Origin: Bradyrhizobium manausense
GTDB lineage: Bacteria > Pseudomonadota > Alphaproteobacteria > Rhizobiales > Xanthobacteraceae
DNA length: 64,000 nucleotides
Direction of reading: 5' to 3'
NCBI RefSeq assembly: GCF_018130615.1
Contig: NZ_JAFCKB010000008.1
Location: 62,001-126,000, forward strand
Position numbers and translations under genes: made by a program
The notes under the pieces: model-generated
Seen by the model: the letters and a program-made list of their open reading frames with translations, nothing else
Databases searched by the model: none
What the model was told of the DNA's origin: nothing
Shown: positions 16,296 to 25,547 of the stretch, one piece after another
Position numbering within the stretch: position 1 is the first letter of the stretch
Layout of the letters: every line of letters starts with the position of its first letter

Positions 16296-17855
16296 TTACC
16301 TCATCCCCGCGCGCCGAAATCCCTCAAGATAATGCGCGCGGTCCTCTTCGCGCAGCATCGGCAACTCCCGTGTGATCCAGGCGAGCGAGATGCCGGGCTG
16401 GGCGCGGCGTAATCCTTCCAGCGCGGAGGCGGCAAGCGCGGAATCGCCTGTCATGCCGGCGGCGGCCGTCAGCACGCGATGCGCGCCGACGAAATCGGTC
16501 CGCTGCCGCATCGATTCCCGCGCCATCTGGATGGCGTCCTCGTAGTTGCGGCCGATGAACTGGGCGTAGGCTGCAACACCGCAATAGATCGCGGCGAGTG
16601 GATCGCGCGGGCTGAGTTGCAGCGCGCGGCGTGCAGCGGCATCGCCGTCCTGCCATCGTCCGGCGTAGCACAGCGTGACCCCGTAGAAGGCGTGTGCCAT
16701 CGCGAAGTTCGGGTTGAGCGTCAGCGCCAGCTCGAATTCCGCCAGCGCGTCGTCGAAGCGGCGGCGGAACAAATAGGTATAAGCGAGGCCGTGATGGGCC
16801 CAGGCATCGTCGCGATCGGCTTCCACCGCGGCGAGCGCTGCGGCTTCCGCGACGGGGACGGTCGCGGCCATGTCGGCCCAGCCCATATGGGCGCCGAAGA
16901 TATGGCTGGTCGCGAGCAGGCCCAGCGCCTTGCCATAGGCAGGGTCGATCGCGATCGCCTGCTCGAGCAGCCTCTGTGCCGAGGCATTGTCCTCGCGCGT
17001 GATGCGCCAGTAATGCGACAGTGCGCGCATCACGAAATCCCAGGCATCGAGGCTGCCCGGTGGCTTCTGCTGGGCGCGAAAATTTTCCGCGGCATAAAGC
17101 TGCGGTTCGATCGCGGCGACCATGGCTTCGGTGATCTCGTCCTGCACGGCAAAGATATCGGCGAGCTTGCGGTCGTAGCGCTCGGCCCAGAGATGGCCGC
17201 CGGTCGAGACGTCGTTGAGCTGGGCCGAGATCCGCACACGATCGCCGCTGCGCCGCACACTGCCTTCCAGCACATAGCGCACGCCGAGCTCGCGCGCGAT
17301 CTCGTTGAGATGCACGGCGCGGCCCTTGTAGACGAAGGAGGAATTGCGCGCGACGACGAAGAACCAGCGCAGTTTCGACAATGCGGTGATGATGTCTTCG
17401 CTGATGCCGTCGGAGAAATAGTCCTGCTCGCGGTCGCCGCTCATGTTGGTGAAGGGCAGCACGGCGATCGCGGGGCGGTCGGATAGCGCAAGCGAGGCGT
17501 GCGACGCTGTGACGCTGCGGCGGAGTTCCGCCGTCACCGTCCCCGACTTGGTCTCGACGTTGCCGACGAAGCGAAAGCCCTTGCGCGCGATGGTGCGGAT
17601 CAGCGCCTGGCTCGCGCCGCTGTCGCCGACCGCCTTGCGCGCCGCGTTGATCCGGCTGGTCAATGTCGATTCGGAGACGCTGCGGCCGTGCCAGATCTTG
17701 TCGATCAGCTCGTCCTTGCTGACGACCCGGTCGCGGTTTTCCATGAGATGGACGACGAGGTCGAAGACCTGCGGTTCCACGGAAACGGGAACCTGCTCGC
17801 GGCTCAGCTCGCGCCGGTCGGTGTCGAGAAGGTGGTCCTGGAACATGAACTGCAC
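16296..17855 (-). CDS. Winged-helix (CadC-like) regulator with TolB-like and TPR domains, copy B
   Basis: 519 residues with the same GTG start and domain order as copy A (13241-14791): winged helix at 1-105 (VEPQVFDLVVHLMENRDRVV, LTSRINAARKAVGDSGAS, LIRTIARKGFRFVG), TolB-like domain (IAVLPFTNMSGDREQDYFSD), and C-terminal TPR repeats. The two proteins are alike over the whole length, including the ends (YLEGFRRAGLN against YLEGFRRAGMR), so they arose by duplication. It is convergent with the GFA gene and could control the same locus. Confidence 0.88.
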   Translation of the reverse strand: MQFMFQDHLLDTDRRELSREQVPVSVEPQVFDLVVHLMENRDRVVSKDELIDKIWHGRSVSESTLTSRINAARKAVGDSGASQALIRTIARKGFRFVGNVETKSGTVTAELRRSVTASHASLALSDRPAIAVLPFTNMSGDREQDYFSDGISEDIITALSKLRWFFVVARNSSFVYKGRAVHLNEIARELGVRYVLEGSVRRSGDRVRISAQLNDVSTGGHLWAERYDRKLADIFAVQDEITEAMVAAIEPQLYAAENFRAQQKPPGSLDAWDFVMRALSHYWRITREDNASAQRLLEQAIAIDPAYGKALGLLATSHIFGAHMGWADMAATVPVAEAAALAAVEADRDDAWAHHGLAYTYLFRRRFDDALAEFELALTLNPNFAMAHAFYGVTLCYAGRWQDGDAAARRALQLSPRDPLAAIYCGVAAYAQFIGRNYEDAIQMARESMRQRTDFVGAHRVLTAAAGMTGDSALAASALEGLRRAQPGISLAWITRELPMLREEDRAHYLEGFRRAGMR

Positions 17856-18102
17856 GTCGAAAACTCAGGTCTCACGGTGACTTCAAGCAATGATGAAATC
17901 AAAATGGATTTCGACTCGAAGTCTGTGAGTCCGCCGGGAGGTCGACCTGGTTCAACGCGACATCCAGATGGCTGCTATGCCATTTGCGATGAGGAATACA
18001 ATCTGAATGGGAATGAGGCGGTTTCGGTCAGATTGTCTTGGTCAGATTATCGCGGCACCCGGACGATATCCGGATGCCGCGGCGGGTCGTCATGGCAGAT
18101 CG

Positions 18103-18501
18103 TCATGGGCACGGATGGCGCCGGCCGTCGTTGCCGAGATAGAGCCCCGTGTTCGGGTTATAGGATTTGTAGCGCTGCATGCAGTATTGGATGTCGCCTT
18201 CCGGAGGTCCGTAAGCAGCGGGCGGCGGCGGATAGCCCGGCCCATAGTAATAAGGCGAACCGTAATAATAGGGCGCAGCGACTGCGCCGCCGATGATTGC
18301 GCCGGCTGCGAGCCCGCCGACGAACGCGCCGCCGCCCCAGCGGCGATGTCCGTACCAGCGCACCTGCTCGATCTGACCGGGTGCTGTTTGCGTCATCGCG
18401 AGCGGCTGGCCAACCGGCGCCGCCGATACCGCGGTCAATGTCGCAGCCGACAGGCCCGCCAGCAGACAAGCTCCAGCAACGAAGCGAAACGATTTCAACA
18501 T
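18103..18501 (-). CDS. BA14K-like exported protein
   Basis: 132 residues from MLKSFRFVAGACLLAGLSAA, a signal peptide. A hydrophobic Gly/Ala stretch (GAFVGGLAAGAIIGGAVAA) is followed by a Tyr/Pro/Gly-rich segment (PYYYGSPYYYGPGYPPPP) and the BA14K end (CMQRYKSYNPNTGLYLGNDG) with Arg-His-Pro-Cys at the C-terminus. The family was found as a Brucella immunoreactive protein with lectin-like activity and is common in Bradyrhizobium. Anchored or exported to the envelope. Transcribed alone. Confidence 0.85.
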   Translation of the reverse strand: MLKSFRFVAGACLLAGLSAATLTAVSAAPVGQPLAMTQTAPGQIEQVRWYGHRRWGGGAFVGGLAAGAIIGGAVAAPYYYGSPYYYGPGYPPPPAAYGPPEGDIQYCMQRYKSYNPNTGLYLGNDGRRHPCP

Positions 18502-18630
18502 TGTGGTCTCCTCGTCATGCGGCGGCACGGCGCGCCGCAGGCAAGTGATAGTGCAAGTGCGCAAGCGCGCTGAATTAAAATTTGGACAGGATGGTGGTGT
18601 TGCGGGAGTACGCCGACATCTCCTCATCGA

Positions 18631-18652
18631 CGTCCTGGCGAAAGCCAGGACG
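18631..18652. repeat. REP-like hairpin with GAAA loop
   Basis: Perfect nine-base stem CGTCCTGGC/GCCAGGACG closed by a GAAA tetraloop, in the intergenic region between the BA14K gene (-) and the lyase gene (+). The sequence resembles dispersed palindromes common between Bradyrhizobium genes. The lyase leader starts just after it. Confidence 0.65.
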
Positions 18653-18748
18653 ACATCAGATGTGTGGTTAGGTCCGAATGTTCATTGCCGAACGCTGCGG
18701 CCCGCGTAAGCTGTCCCCAGAGACAACAACCGCCGCAAAGAAACGCCC

Positions 18749-20110
18749 ATGCCCGTCTTTCCCGCTTCGACCACCGTGCTCGATTCCATGTTGTTTCGCG
18801 ATGCCTTCGGCACGCCCGCGATGCGCGAGGTGTTTTCCGACGTCGCGCTGGTCGCGCGTTACGCCGAGATCGAGGTGGCGCTGGCGAAGGCGGAGGCAAG
18901 GTGCGGCGTGATCCCGCAAGAGGCCGCCGACGAGATCTCGGCGCGGACCGATGTCGCCGCGCTCGACTTCGATCTCTTGCGGCAGGAGACCGATATCGTC
19001 GGCTATCCGATCCTGCCGCTCGTGCATCAGCTGGTGAAGCAGTGCGGTGAGGCCGGCCGCTACGTGCATTGGGGCGCGACCACGCAGGACATCATGGACA
19101 CTGCCGTGGTGCTGCAATTGCGCGCAGGCTTCGAGATCATCGAACGCGACATCGCCGAGCTGCGAACAATCCTCGCCGATCTTTCGCAGCGCCATCGCGA
19201 TACGCCGATGGCGGGCCGCACCCATCTCCAGCAGGCACTGCCGGTGACGTTCGGCTACAAGACCGCGATCTGGCTTGCGATGTTCGATCGCCACGCCGAC
19301 CGTCTCAAGCAATTGAAGCCGCGCGTTCTGGTCGGGCAGTTCGCCGGTGCCGCCGGCACGCTGGCTTCGCTTGGCGACAAGGGGTTTGAGGTGCAGGAGG
19401 CGCTCTGCGCCGAGCTGAAGCTCGGTGTTCCCGCCTCGACCTGGCACGTCGCGCGCGACGGCTTTGCGGAAGCCGTCAATTTCCTCGCGCTGGTCACCGG
19501 CTCGCTCGGCAAGATCGCCCTCGACATCATGATCATGGCTTCGACCGAATTCGCCGAGGTCTATGAGCCCTTCGTCAAGGGGCGCGGCGCCTCCTCGACC
19601 ATGCCGCAGAAGCGCAACCCGATCTCCTCGGAGCTGATGCTTGCGGCCTCCAAGGCGGTGCGCCAGCAGGCGGGCCTGATGCTGGATGCCATGGTGCAGG
19701 ACTTCGAGCGCGCCACCGGCCCCTGGCACGCCGAATGGATGGCGATCCCCGAAAGCTTCGTGCTGACCGCAGGCGCGCTGCACCAGGCGAAGTTTGCGCT
19801 CGCCGGCCTCATCGTGGACGAGGCAAAGATGAACGACAACCTTGCCCTTAGTCGCGGTCTGATTGTGGCCGAAGCGGTCATGATGGGGCTCGCGCCGCAG
19901 ATCGGCAGGCAAGATGCGCACGACGTGGTCTACGACGCCTGCCGGCTCGCCAACGAGAAGGGCCTGACGCTCGCGGACGCGCTCTCCTCCGACACCCGCG
20001 TGTCGAGCCGGATCGATCGTGCCACCATCGAGGCCCTCACTTCACCGAAAAATTACCTCGGTCTTGCCCCTGCCATGGTCGACCGGGTGCTGAAATCGGC
20101 AACGCGTTGA
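18749..20110 (+). CDS. Fumarase/aspartase-superfamily lyase (adenylosuccinate lyase/3-carboxymuconate cycloisomerase type)
   Basis: 453 residues, the usual length. Superfamily motifs are in order: GRYVHWGATTQDIMDTA (catalytic His region) near residue 110, GRTHLQQALPVTFGYK near 155, and the signature SSTMPQKRNP at about 281-290 with the flexible loop serine. Conserved sequence is closest in style to the PcaB/adenylosuccinate lyase-like branch that in proteobacteria includes many proteins of unassigned substrate. No other purine or protocatechuate genes are adjacent, so the substrate is open. An aminopeptidase gene follows after 113 bases. Confidence 0.85.
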   Translation: MPVFPASTTVLDSMLFRDAFGTPAMREVFSDVALVARYAEIEVALAKAEARCGVIPQEAADEISARTDVAALDFDLLRQETDIVGYPILPLVHQLVKQCGEAGRYVHWGATTQDIMDTAVVLQLRAGFEIIERDIAELRTILADLSQRHRDTPMAGRTHLQQALPVTFGYKTAIWLAMFDRHADRLKQLKPRVLVGQFAGAAGTLASLGDKGFEVQEALCAELKLGVPASTWHVARDGFAEAVNFLALVTGSLGKIALDIMIMASTEFAEVYEPFVKGRGASSTMPQKRNPISSELMLAASKAVRQQAGLMLDAMVQDFERATGPWHAEWMAIPESFVLTAGALHQAKFALAGLIVDEAKMNDNLALSRGLIVAEAVMMGLAPQIGRQDAHDVVYDACRLANEKGLTLADALSSDTRVSSRIDRATIEALTSPKNYLGLAPAMVDRVLKSATR

Positions 20111-20223
20111 AAACCAAAATGCGTGAAACTGCGTATCTTTCACGGCTTGCAAGGCGCTCGCACACTTGTGTCTCGTGATGCTAGGCTTAGATTGAATGAC
20201 AGACTTTCGGCAGAGGACCCGGC

Positions 20224-21480
20224 ATGACTGATCACCGCGATACTTCCACGACCATCGATCCCGTGAAGCTCGACCGGCTGGCCGAGGTGGCGGTGAAGGT
20301 GGGACTGGGCTTGCGACCGGGACAGGATCTGCTCTTGACGGCGCCGGCGATCGCGCTGCCGCTGGTGCGGCGCATCGCCGTCCACGCCTACAAGGCCGGG
20401 GCAGGCATCGTGACGCCGATTCTCTCCGACGAGGAGATGACGCTGGCGCGCTACCGCCACGGCCACGACAGCAGTTTTGATCGCGCCGCCAACTGGCTCT
20501 ACGAGGGCATGGCCAAGGCGTTCTCGGACAACACCGCCCGTCTCGCCATCGTCGGCGACAATCCGATGCTGTTGTCGGGGGAGGATCCTTCCAAGGTGGC
20601 GCGCGCCAGCAAGGCCAATTCGATGGCCTATCAGCCGGCGCTGGAAAAGATCGTCAATTTCGACACCAACTGGAACATCATCGCTTATCCGAGCCCGTCC
20701 TGGGCCAAGCAGGTCTTCCCGAACGATTCCGAAGAGGTCGCGATCGGCAAGCTCGCGGATGCGATCTTCGCGGCCTCGCGCGTCGATCGCGAGGACGCGA
20801 TGGCCAATTGGGCCAGCCACAATGCGGTGCTGCGCGAGCGCACCAACTGGCTCAACGGCCAGCGTTTCCGCGCGCTGCAGTACAGTGGTCCCGGCACCGA
20901 CCTCACCATCGGGCTGGCCGACGGCCATGAATGGGAAGGCGGCGCCTCACTCTCCAAGAACGGCATCAGCTGCAACGCCAACATTCCGACCGAGGAGGTC
21001 TTCACCACGCCGCATTGCCGTCGGGTCTATGGCCATGTCGTGAGCTCGAAGCCGCTGTCCTACCAGGGCACGCTGATCGACAACATCGCGGTGCGCTTCG
21101 AGGACGGCAAGATCGTCGACGCCAAGGCCTCACGCGGTGCCGAGGTGCTGAACAAGGTGCTCGACACCGATGAGGGCGCACGACGGCTCGGCGAAGTGGC
21201 GCTGGTGCCGCATTCCTCGCCGATCTCGCAGAGCGGGCTGCTGTTCTACAACACGCTGTTCGACGAGAATGCAGCGTCTCACATCGCGCTCGGCCAGTGC
21301 TACTCGAAATGCTTCATCAACGGCGCGCAGCTGACGCCGCAGCAGATCGCCGCGCAAGGCGGCAACCAGAGCCTGATCCATATCGACTGGATGATCGGCT
21401 CGGCCGAGACCGACATCGACGGCATCCTGGCCGACGGCAGCAAGGTGCCGGTGTTTCGCAAGGGCGAGTGGGCGAAGTAA
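20224..21480 (+). CDS. Aminopeptidase, M29 family (AmpS/PepS type)
   Basis: 418 residues. Family features: PVKLDRLAEVAVKVGLGLRP at the start with GQDLLLTAP, the RLAIVGDNP segment, FNIPTEEVFTTP-like NIPTEEVFTTPHCRRVYG carrying metal-ligand Glu residues, and the C-terminal HSSPISQSGLLFYNTLFDEN followed by ASHIALGQCY, which supplies the remaining two-metal ligands. Cytosolic metal-dependent removal of N-terminal residues from short peptides. Same strand as the preceding lyase but separated by 113 bases. Followed by a hairpin terminator. Confidence 0.9.
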   Translation: MTDHRDTSTTIDPVKLDRLAEVAVKVGLGLRPGQDLLLTAPAIALPLVRRIAVHAYKAGAGIVTPILSDEEMTLARYRHGHDSSFDRAANWLYEGMAKAFSDNTARLAIVGDNPMLLSGEDPSKVARASKANSMAYQPALEKIVNFDTNWNIIAYPSPSWAKQVFPNDSEEVAIGKLADAIFAASRVDREDAMANWASHNAVLRERTNWLNGQRFRALQYSGPGTDLTIGLADGHEWEGGASLSKNGISCNANIPTEEVFTTPHCRRVYGHVVSSKPLSYQGTLIDNIAVRFEDGKIVDAKASRGAEVLNKVLDTDEGARRLGEVALVPHSSPISQSGLLFYNTLFDENAASHIALGQCYSKCFINGAQLTPQQIAAQGGNQSLIHIDWMIGSAETDIDGILADGSKVPVFRKGEWAK

Positions 21481-21523
21481 CCGACGCTGGTGCGCGGGGA
21501 CTCTTCACCTCTCCCCGCTGGGG

Positions 21524-21552
21524 AGGGGTGAACAACTGGCCAAAGCAATGGT
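21524..21552. terminator. Hairpin between convergent genes
   Basis: Thirteen-base arms TTCACCTCTCCCC and GGGGAGGGGTGAA pair with one mismatch around a three-base loop, between the aminopeptidase (+) and a convergent gene (-). The symmetry would serve both directions. Confidence 0.6.
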
Positions 21553-21555
21553 CAC

Positions 21556-22110
21556 TCACGCCGCCGCGTGGCGCAGCGTCGGGTTGTTGTCGATGCTGAA
21601 GCGGTTGAACAGAGTCGTGAACGGGCTGCCGTCCATGGCCCGGACGATGGCGTCGGACGCCGCGACGGCCTCGTAGAGCGCGCCGACCGGATCGTCCGCC
21701 TCCGGCAGGTCAAGGCCTGCTCGAATTTCCTCTCGCGCCTCGTTGACGTCGTCCTCGTCGTCGAGTGTCGCTTCCAGCGCGTCCGCCGCGCGCCGCATTT
21801 CCTGGAGATCGCCGCCGGCAGAGAATTTGAGGATGTCCAGCCAATAGGGGCGGGCGACGACCAGCTGGATGAACGCTTCAAAACTCCCGGCGATGATCCC
21901 GGCGCGTCCCTCCGATGAGACGTAGAGCACATTTTCCGTCGGCAGCAGCACGAAGGCGCCGCCGGAGCCGTCACTGCCGATCTGCCTGGGGCTTTCGACG
22001 CCGTCGATCGTGAACCAGGGCTCCTCGTCTGGCGCGAACGCGACATCGAGGCTCCCGAGCCAGGCGACGACCTCGCCTTGGGTTGTCAGAACCTCTGGGG
22101 TCAGGGACAT
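21556..22110 (-). CDS. Unknown protein, possibly SUKH/SMI1-like
   Basis: 184 residues from MSLTPEVLTTQGEVVAWLGS; an ATG 14 codons upstream is less likely. A segment near 55-90 (GGAFVLLPTENVLYVSSEG, RAGIIAGSFEAFIQLVVARP, then YW) resembles the core of SUKH (SMI1/KNR4) proteins, where a G-x-FVLL strand is followed by a loop and an A-x-SF-x-EF helix. SUKH proteins include toxin-immunity proteins, but no toxin gene is nearby. The remainder is acidic helix. The family call is weak. Confidence 0.5.
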   Translation of the reverse strand: MSLTPEVLTTQGEVVAWLGSLDVAFAPDEEPWFTIDGVESPRQIGSDGSGGAFVLLPTENVLYVSSEGRAGIIAGSFEAFIQLVVARPYWLDILKFSAGGDLQEMRRAADALEATLDDEDDVNEAREEIRAGLDLPEADDPVGALYEAVAASDAIVRAMDGSPFTTLFNRFSIDNNPTLRHAAA

Positions 22111-22347
22111 CGGTGGGGCTCCTTCCAGGTCGTCTCGCGCACTTTGTCGCACCCGGGAAAAGTCGGGTTCATGTGCGCGAATTTGCAGGGAAATCTCGAC
22201 GTTAACCGCTTCGCATCTGCAACTTGCGGCTGATTGTCGGGGCCTGCGTAAGAAAGAATTAAAAACCGGCTACTAGCGTTCCCAACATCTTTCGAACAAT
22301 CCGGGCCGAGACCCGGCCATATTTAATTATATCCCCTGGGGAAGCAG

Positions 22348-22803
22348 ATGTCGCGAGCTTTGATTGAAATCGGTAGTTGCAATGTGGATCTGGAGCTGCG
22401 GCCGATCGAGCCGGCCTGGATCATCGAGGGTAACCCGGTTTCGCGTTCGCACATCCTCTCGACCAGCTCGGACGGCACCTCCTCGACCATCATCTGGTCC
22501 TGCACCGAAGGCCGCTTCAACTGGTACTATGATTTCGACGAGACGATCATGATCCTGGAAGGATCGATCGTGCTCGAGAGCGACGGGCTTCCGCCGAAGC
22601 GTTATGGCGTCGGCGACGTCATCTTCTTCCGCGATGGCGCGCATGCCAAATGGCATGTCGAAGGCCACGTCAAGAAGATCGCCTTCTGCCGCAAGACCAA
22701 TCCTGCGGTCATCGGCTTCATGGTCCGCGTCGTCAACAAGCTGAAGCGGATGTTCCTCTCGCCCGGCGAGCGCCGCCCTGCGACGCTGATGGGTGCCGGC
22801 TGA
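22348..22803 (+). CDS. Cupin-domain protein
   Basis: 151 residues. A single cupin barrel: FNWYYDFDETIMILEGSIVL is the first cupin motif with Asp/Glu in place of the first His, and GVGDVIFFRDGAHAKWHVEG the second with a metal-type His. It belongs to the cupin_3 (DUF861) style that includes ureidoglycine aminohydrolase relatives. The C-terminus adds a short basic extension (NKLKRMFLSPGERRPA). Enzyme or ligand unknown. An A/T-rich stretch just upstream (about 22315-22332) is the likely promoter area. Confidence 0.75.
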   Translation: MSRALIEIGSCNVDLELRPIEPAWIIEGNPVSRSHILSTSSDGTSSTIIWSCTEGRFNWYYDFDETIMILEGSIVLESDGLPPKRYGVGDVIFFRDGAHAKWHVEGHVKKIAFCRKTNPAVIGFMVRVVNKLKRMFLSPGERRPATLMGAG

Positions 22804-22877
22804 TCATTTTCACGGACGCTTCCCAGCGGCCACGACGGAAGAGGGGGCGGGACCAACATCCCGGCCCCTCTTTCGCG

Positions 22878-23930
22878 TCATGACGGCAGTTCGAGCCGGT
22901 AGACATCCGTCGCGGTCTGCGAGAACAGCGCTGTCTTCTCCGCCTCGCTCAAGGCTGAGGCGATGCGCTTGAAGGCATTGAAGATCACCTGGTAGCTGCA
23001 CTGGCCCTTGTCCGGCGGGAAATTGCTCTCGAACATCGCCCGCTTCACGCCGAAGGCCTCGATGCAGGTTTCGACATAAGGCCTCCACGCCGCGGCAAGC
23101 TGCTCGGACGACGGCGGCCTCTCGCGCAGATGGAAGTCGTAGCCGAGCAGGCACATCGCGAGGCCGCCGAGCTTCACCACCACGTTCTCGCAACTGGCGA
23201 TCTCCCGGATCGAGGCGCGCCACTGCGCAAACACCTCCTCGCGCCGTCCGGCAAAGCGGCCGACCCCGGCCGGCCCGCCGCAATGATCGAGCACGATCCT
23301 GGTGCCGGGGAAGGCGCGGGCGAGTTCGGTCAGCTCGCCGATTTGCGGATGAAACAGCCAGGCATCGAAGCTGAGGTTCAAGGGCGCGAGGCAGGCAAAG
23401 CCCTTGCGGAAGGCCGGGTCCTGCAACAGCCCCTTCGGCCGGTTCGCATACATGCCGGCGACGACCGGGTCCTCGTCCCAGGCGGACGAATGCCGGATGC
23501 CGCGGAAGCGGCCGTTGCCGGCAGCGATCTCCGCTTCCAGCACCGGCTTGGCGGCGTCGCCGAGCAGCAGGTTCACATGGCTGACGATCCCGGCGCAGAT
23601 CGCCGCCTTGCCATAGCCACCGCTCGCGCTCATGGCGGCGACGCCGTTGGCGAACTCGACCTCTCCGACGGGCCGGAATGCCTCCGGCCCATGCGCACGG
23701 TACATCGAGCGGCAATCGACATAGACGGTGGCGATGATGTTATGCCCGGAGGCGATGTCGGCGGCCATCTCCTCGATCAGATAGCGCTGGCCGCGATTCC
23801 AGAGATGATGATGCGGATCGACGATCGGCCGCGCGAGATCGATGATCTCCTCTTGATGTTGCACGAGCCAGTCCTCGCGCGGTTCGACGAATAGCCCGCT
23901 GGTGTTGGCGGGCAGACCGCTTGCGGCCAT
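22878..23930 (-). CDS. Amidohydrolase 2-family metal-dependent hydrolase
   Basis: 350 residues from MAASGLPANTSGLFVEPR; an upstream MRERTS start is possible. TIM-barrel amidohydrolase features: IVDPHHHLWNRG (H-x-H metal motif) at about 36-47, a VYVDCRSM strand, GIRHSSAWDED, TRIVLDHCGGPAGVG with the conserved His, VVVKLGGLAM and the late FESNFPPDK segment. Members hydrolyse lactones or decarboxylate small acids. It is last in a run of minus-strand genes (ABC-2 exporter, MBL protein, DUF1579-like protein). Confidence 0.85.
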   Translation of the reverse strand: MAASGLPANTSGLFVEPREDWLVQHQEEIIDLARPIVDPHHHLWNRGQRYLIEEMAADIASGHNIIATVYVDCRSMYRAHGPEAFRPVGEVEFANGVAAMSASGGYGKAAICAGIVSHVNLLLGDAAKPVLEAEIAAGNGRFRGIRHSSAWDEDPVVAGMYANRPKGLLQDPAFRKGFACLAPLNLSFDAWLFHPQIGELTELARAFPGTRIVLDHCGGPAGVGRFAGRREEVFAQWRASIREIASCENVVVKLGGLAMCLLGYDFHLRERPPSSEQLAAAWRPYVETCIEAFGVKRAMFESNFPPDKGQCSYQVIFNAFKRIASALSEAEKTALFSQTATDVYRLELPS

Positions 23931-24043
23931 CGATGTTCGCTCCCTCATCTTCTTTGCGGCGGGGAGCCTAACACCTCGTCTCGTCACGCAGCAGCGCGCC
24001 TTGCGCAACCGCGCCCTCCGTCGCGAGCACGGCGACGTTGCCT

Positions 24044-24565
24044 TCAGCCCTTGCGCCGTGTCGCTCTCACCTCTACCACCAGTCGCCATTCCGTTGCAGC
24101 CGCGGGTTTGACCTCGCCGAGCCAGTGAAAGGAATCGCCTGTGATGTCAACGAAACTCCATCGCGTGAGATCACCGGCCTCGGTTGTGCCCTCCTGCACG
24201 ATGTCCTCGCCGCGCGCGCGGCCGATCTGCTGACGGAACACGCATCGCGCCGGATCGAACCAGCAAATCCGCCACGCCGACATGGAGGGATCGTAGACGC
24301 GCAGCGTCGTGCCGTACCAATTGCCGGCGATCGGGAAGGCCGGGCTGCCGGCGGGACGCGGAATGATCCAGACGTCTTGCACCGCGCGCCCTTCCAGCAC
24401 CCAGCCGAAATGGATTTCGCCGGGGGCGCTATGCTTCGTTCCATCAGCGCCGTGGGCCGTGATCTCGGCATTCCAGTCACCGACGAAACGGCCATAGAGC
24501 CCCAGCGCCGCCGCGTGTTCGGGGTTGGGTCCGTCCGCGTGCAGTAATCTCGCAAAGTCGGTCAT
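24044..24565 (-). CDS. DUF1579-like/lipocalin-type protein
   Basis: 173 residues from MTDFARLLHADGPNPEHAAA. Strand-rich calycin-like sequence: YGRFVGDWNAEITAHGADG, GEIHFGWVLEGRAVQDVWII, GNWYGTTLRVYDPSMSAWRI and CVFRQQIGRARGEDIVQEG. The W-x-G/GRAVQD pattern with YD-P-x-x-x-W is that of small proteins annotated as DUF1579. Function unknown. Lies 113 bases upstream of the amidohydrolase on the same strand. Confidence 0.65.
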   Translation of the reverse strand: MTDFARLLHADGPNPEHAAALGLYGRFVGDWNAEITAHGADGTKHSAPGEIHFGWVLEGRAVQDVWIIPRPAGSPAFPIAGNWYGTTLRVYDPSMSAWRICWFDPARCVFRQQIGRARGEDIVQEGTTEAGDLTRWSFVDITGDSFHWLGEVKPAAATEWRLVVEVRATRRKG

Positions 24566-24628
24566 GTCGATCTCCTCCTGCCAGGAGGTCAGCACGACCG
24601 GCCGCGAGCCGGCTTGGAGAAAATTGCG

Positions 24629-25444
24629 TCAGACCCCGTCGAGGATGATCACCGTCGGTGTCGACGGCAGCGTATCCCGCGATATCCGCAGGGAACGCTC
24701 GGTGCGGCGGTCGATCTCGAACTGCTGGCCGATGCGGCGCATGAATTCGTCGAGCGGGGTGGCGAAGCGGTGCATCGGCAGCACCACCGAGGCGCGCAGC
24801 CGTCTGGTGATCTCCGAGACGCCGTCGAGCGACATGGTGTAGGTGCCGTCGATCGGGACCATCACGATGTCGAGTCGCCCGATCTGGGCGAAATGGCTGT
24901 CGTCGAGCTTGTGGTGGAGATGGCCGAGATGGCCGATGCAGAGGCCCGCGACCTCGAAGATGAAGATCGAGTTGCCGTCGCGGATCATGTCCGCGCCGGA
25001 ATCGTCGCCGAAATAGCGGCGGATGTCGGTCGTGACGTTGCGGATGAAGGTGTCGCCGATGCGTTCCGAGACGATGGCCGGCTTGCCGTCCTCGCCCCAG
25101 CCATGCAGCACATGGGGAATGCGCTTGTCGGGATTGAGGGAGTAATGAGTGCTGTGGGCCCGGTTCATGGTGACGACGTCAGGCAGCCGGCCGACCTGAT
25201 AGGCGCCGCTGTAGTCGGTCGCGATGCGTACCCCGCCGGGCGTGTCGATGAAATAGGTGGAGTGGCCGGCATAGGTGATCTCGACCTCCGGCGCGGCCGC
25301 CACCTGCCGGAAGGCCGCCGGCATGATGCGAGGCGCCGCGTTCGCCATCGCCAGGCATTCGCCGCGTTGAGGCGGCTGCTGGGCGAGGGCAGGTGAGAGA
25401 CATGCGCTCAACAGCGCAAATGCCGCCGAAATGAGTCGCCACAT
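24629..25444 (-). CDS. Metallo-beta-lactamase-fold protein, exported
   Basis: 271 residues with signal peptide MWRLISAAFALLSACLSPALA. MBL_2 (UlaG-like) features: VEITYAGHSTYFIDTPGGVR and IATDYSG at the first strands, VVTMNRAHSTHYS in place of the usual HxHxDH, and LGHLHHKLDDSHF plus DIVMVPIDGTYTM and VVLPMHRFATP for further metal ligands. The degenerate first metal motif (N-R-A-H-S-T-H) is typical of this subgroup and may bind only one metal. Substrate unknown. Confidence 0.8.
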   Translation of the reverse strand: MWRLISAAFALLSACLSPALAQQPPQRGECLAMANAAPRIMPAAFRQVAAAPEVEITYAGHSTYFIDTPGGVRIATDYSGAYQVGRLPDVVTMNRAHSTHYSLNPDKRIPHVLHGWGEDGKPAIVSERIGDTFIRNVTTDIRRYFGDDSGADMIRDGNSIFIFEVAGLCIGHLGHLHHKLDDSHFAQIGRLDIVMVPIDGTYTMSLDGVSEITRRLRASVVLPMHRFATPLDEFMRRIGQQFEIDRRTERSLRISRDTLPSTPTVIILDGV

Positions 25445-25547
25445 ATCCAGTCCCCAATGACGTCAGGGAAAGTCTAGCGTGCAATGCAGCGCGTGGCCAA
25501 CAGGCCGCGATCAACAGCGCGTCAGTGTCGCACCCGCGCCTCCGCCC

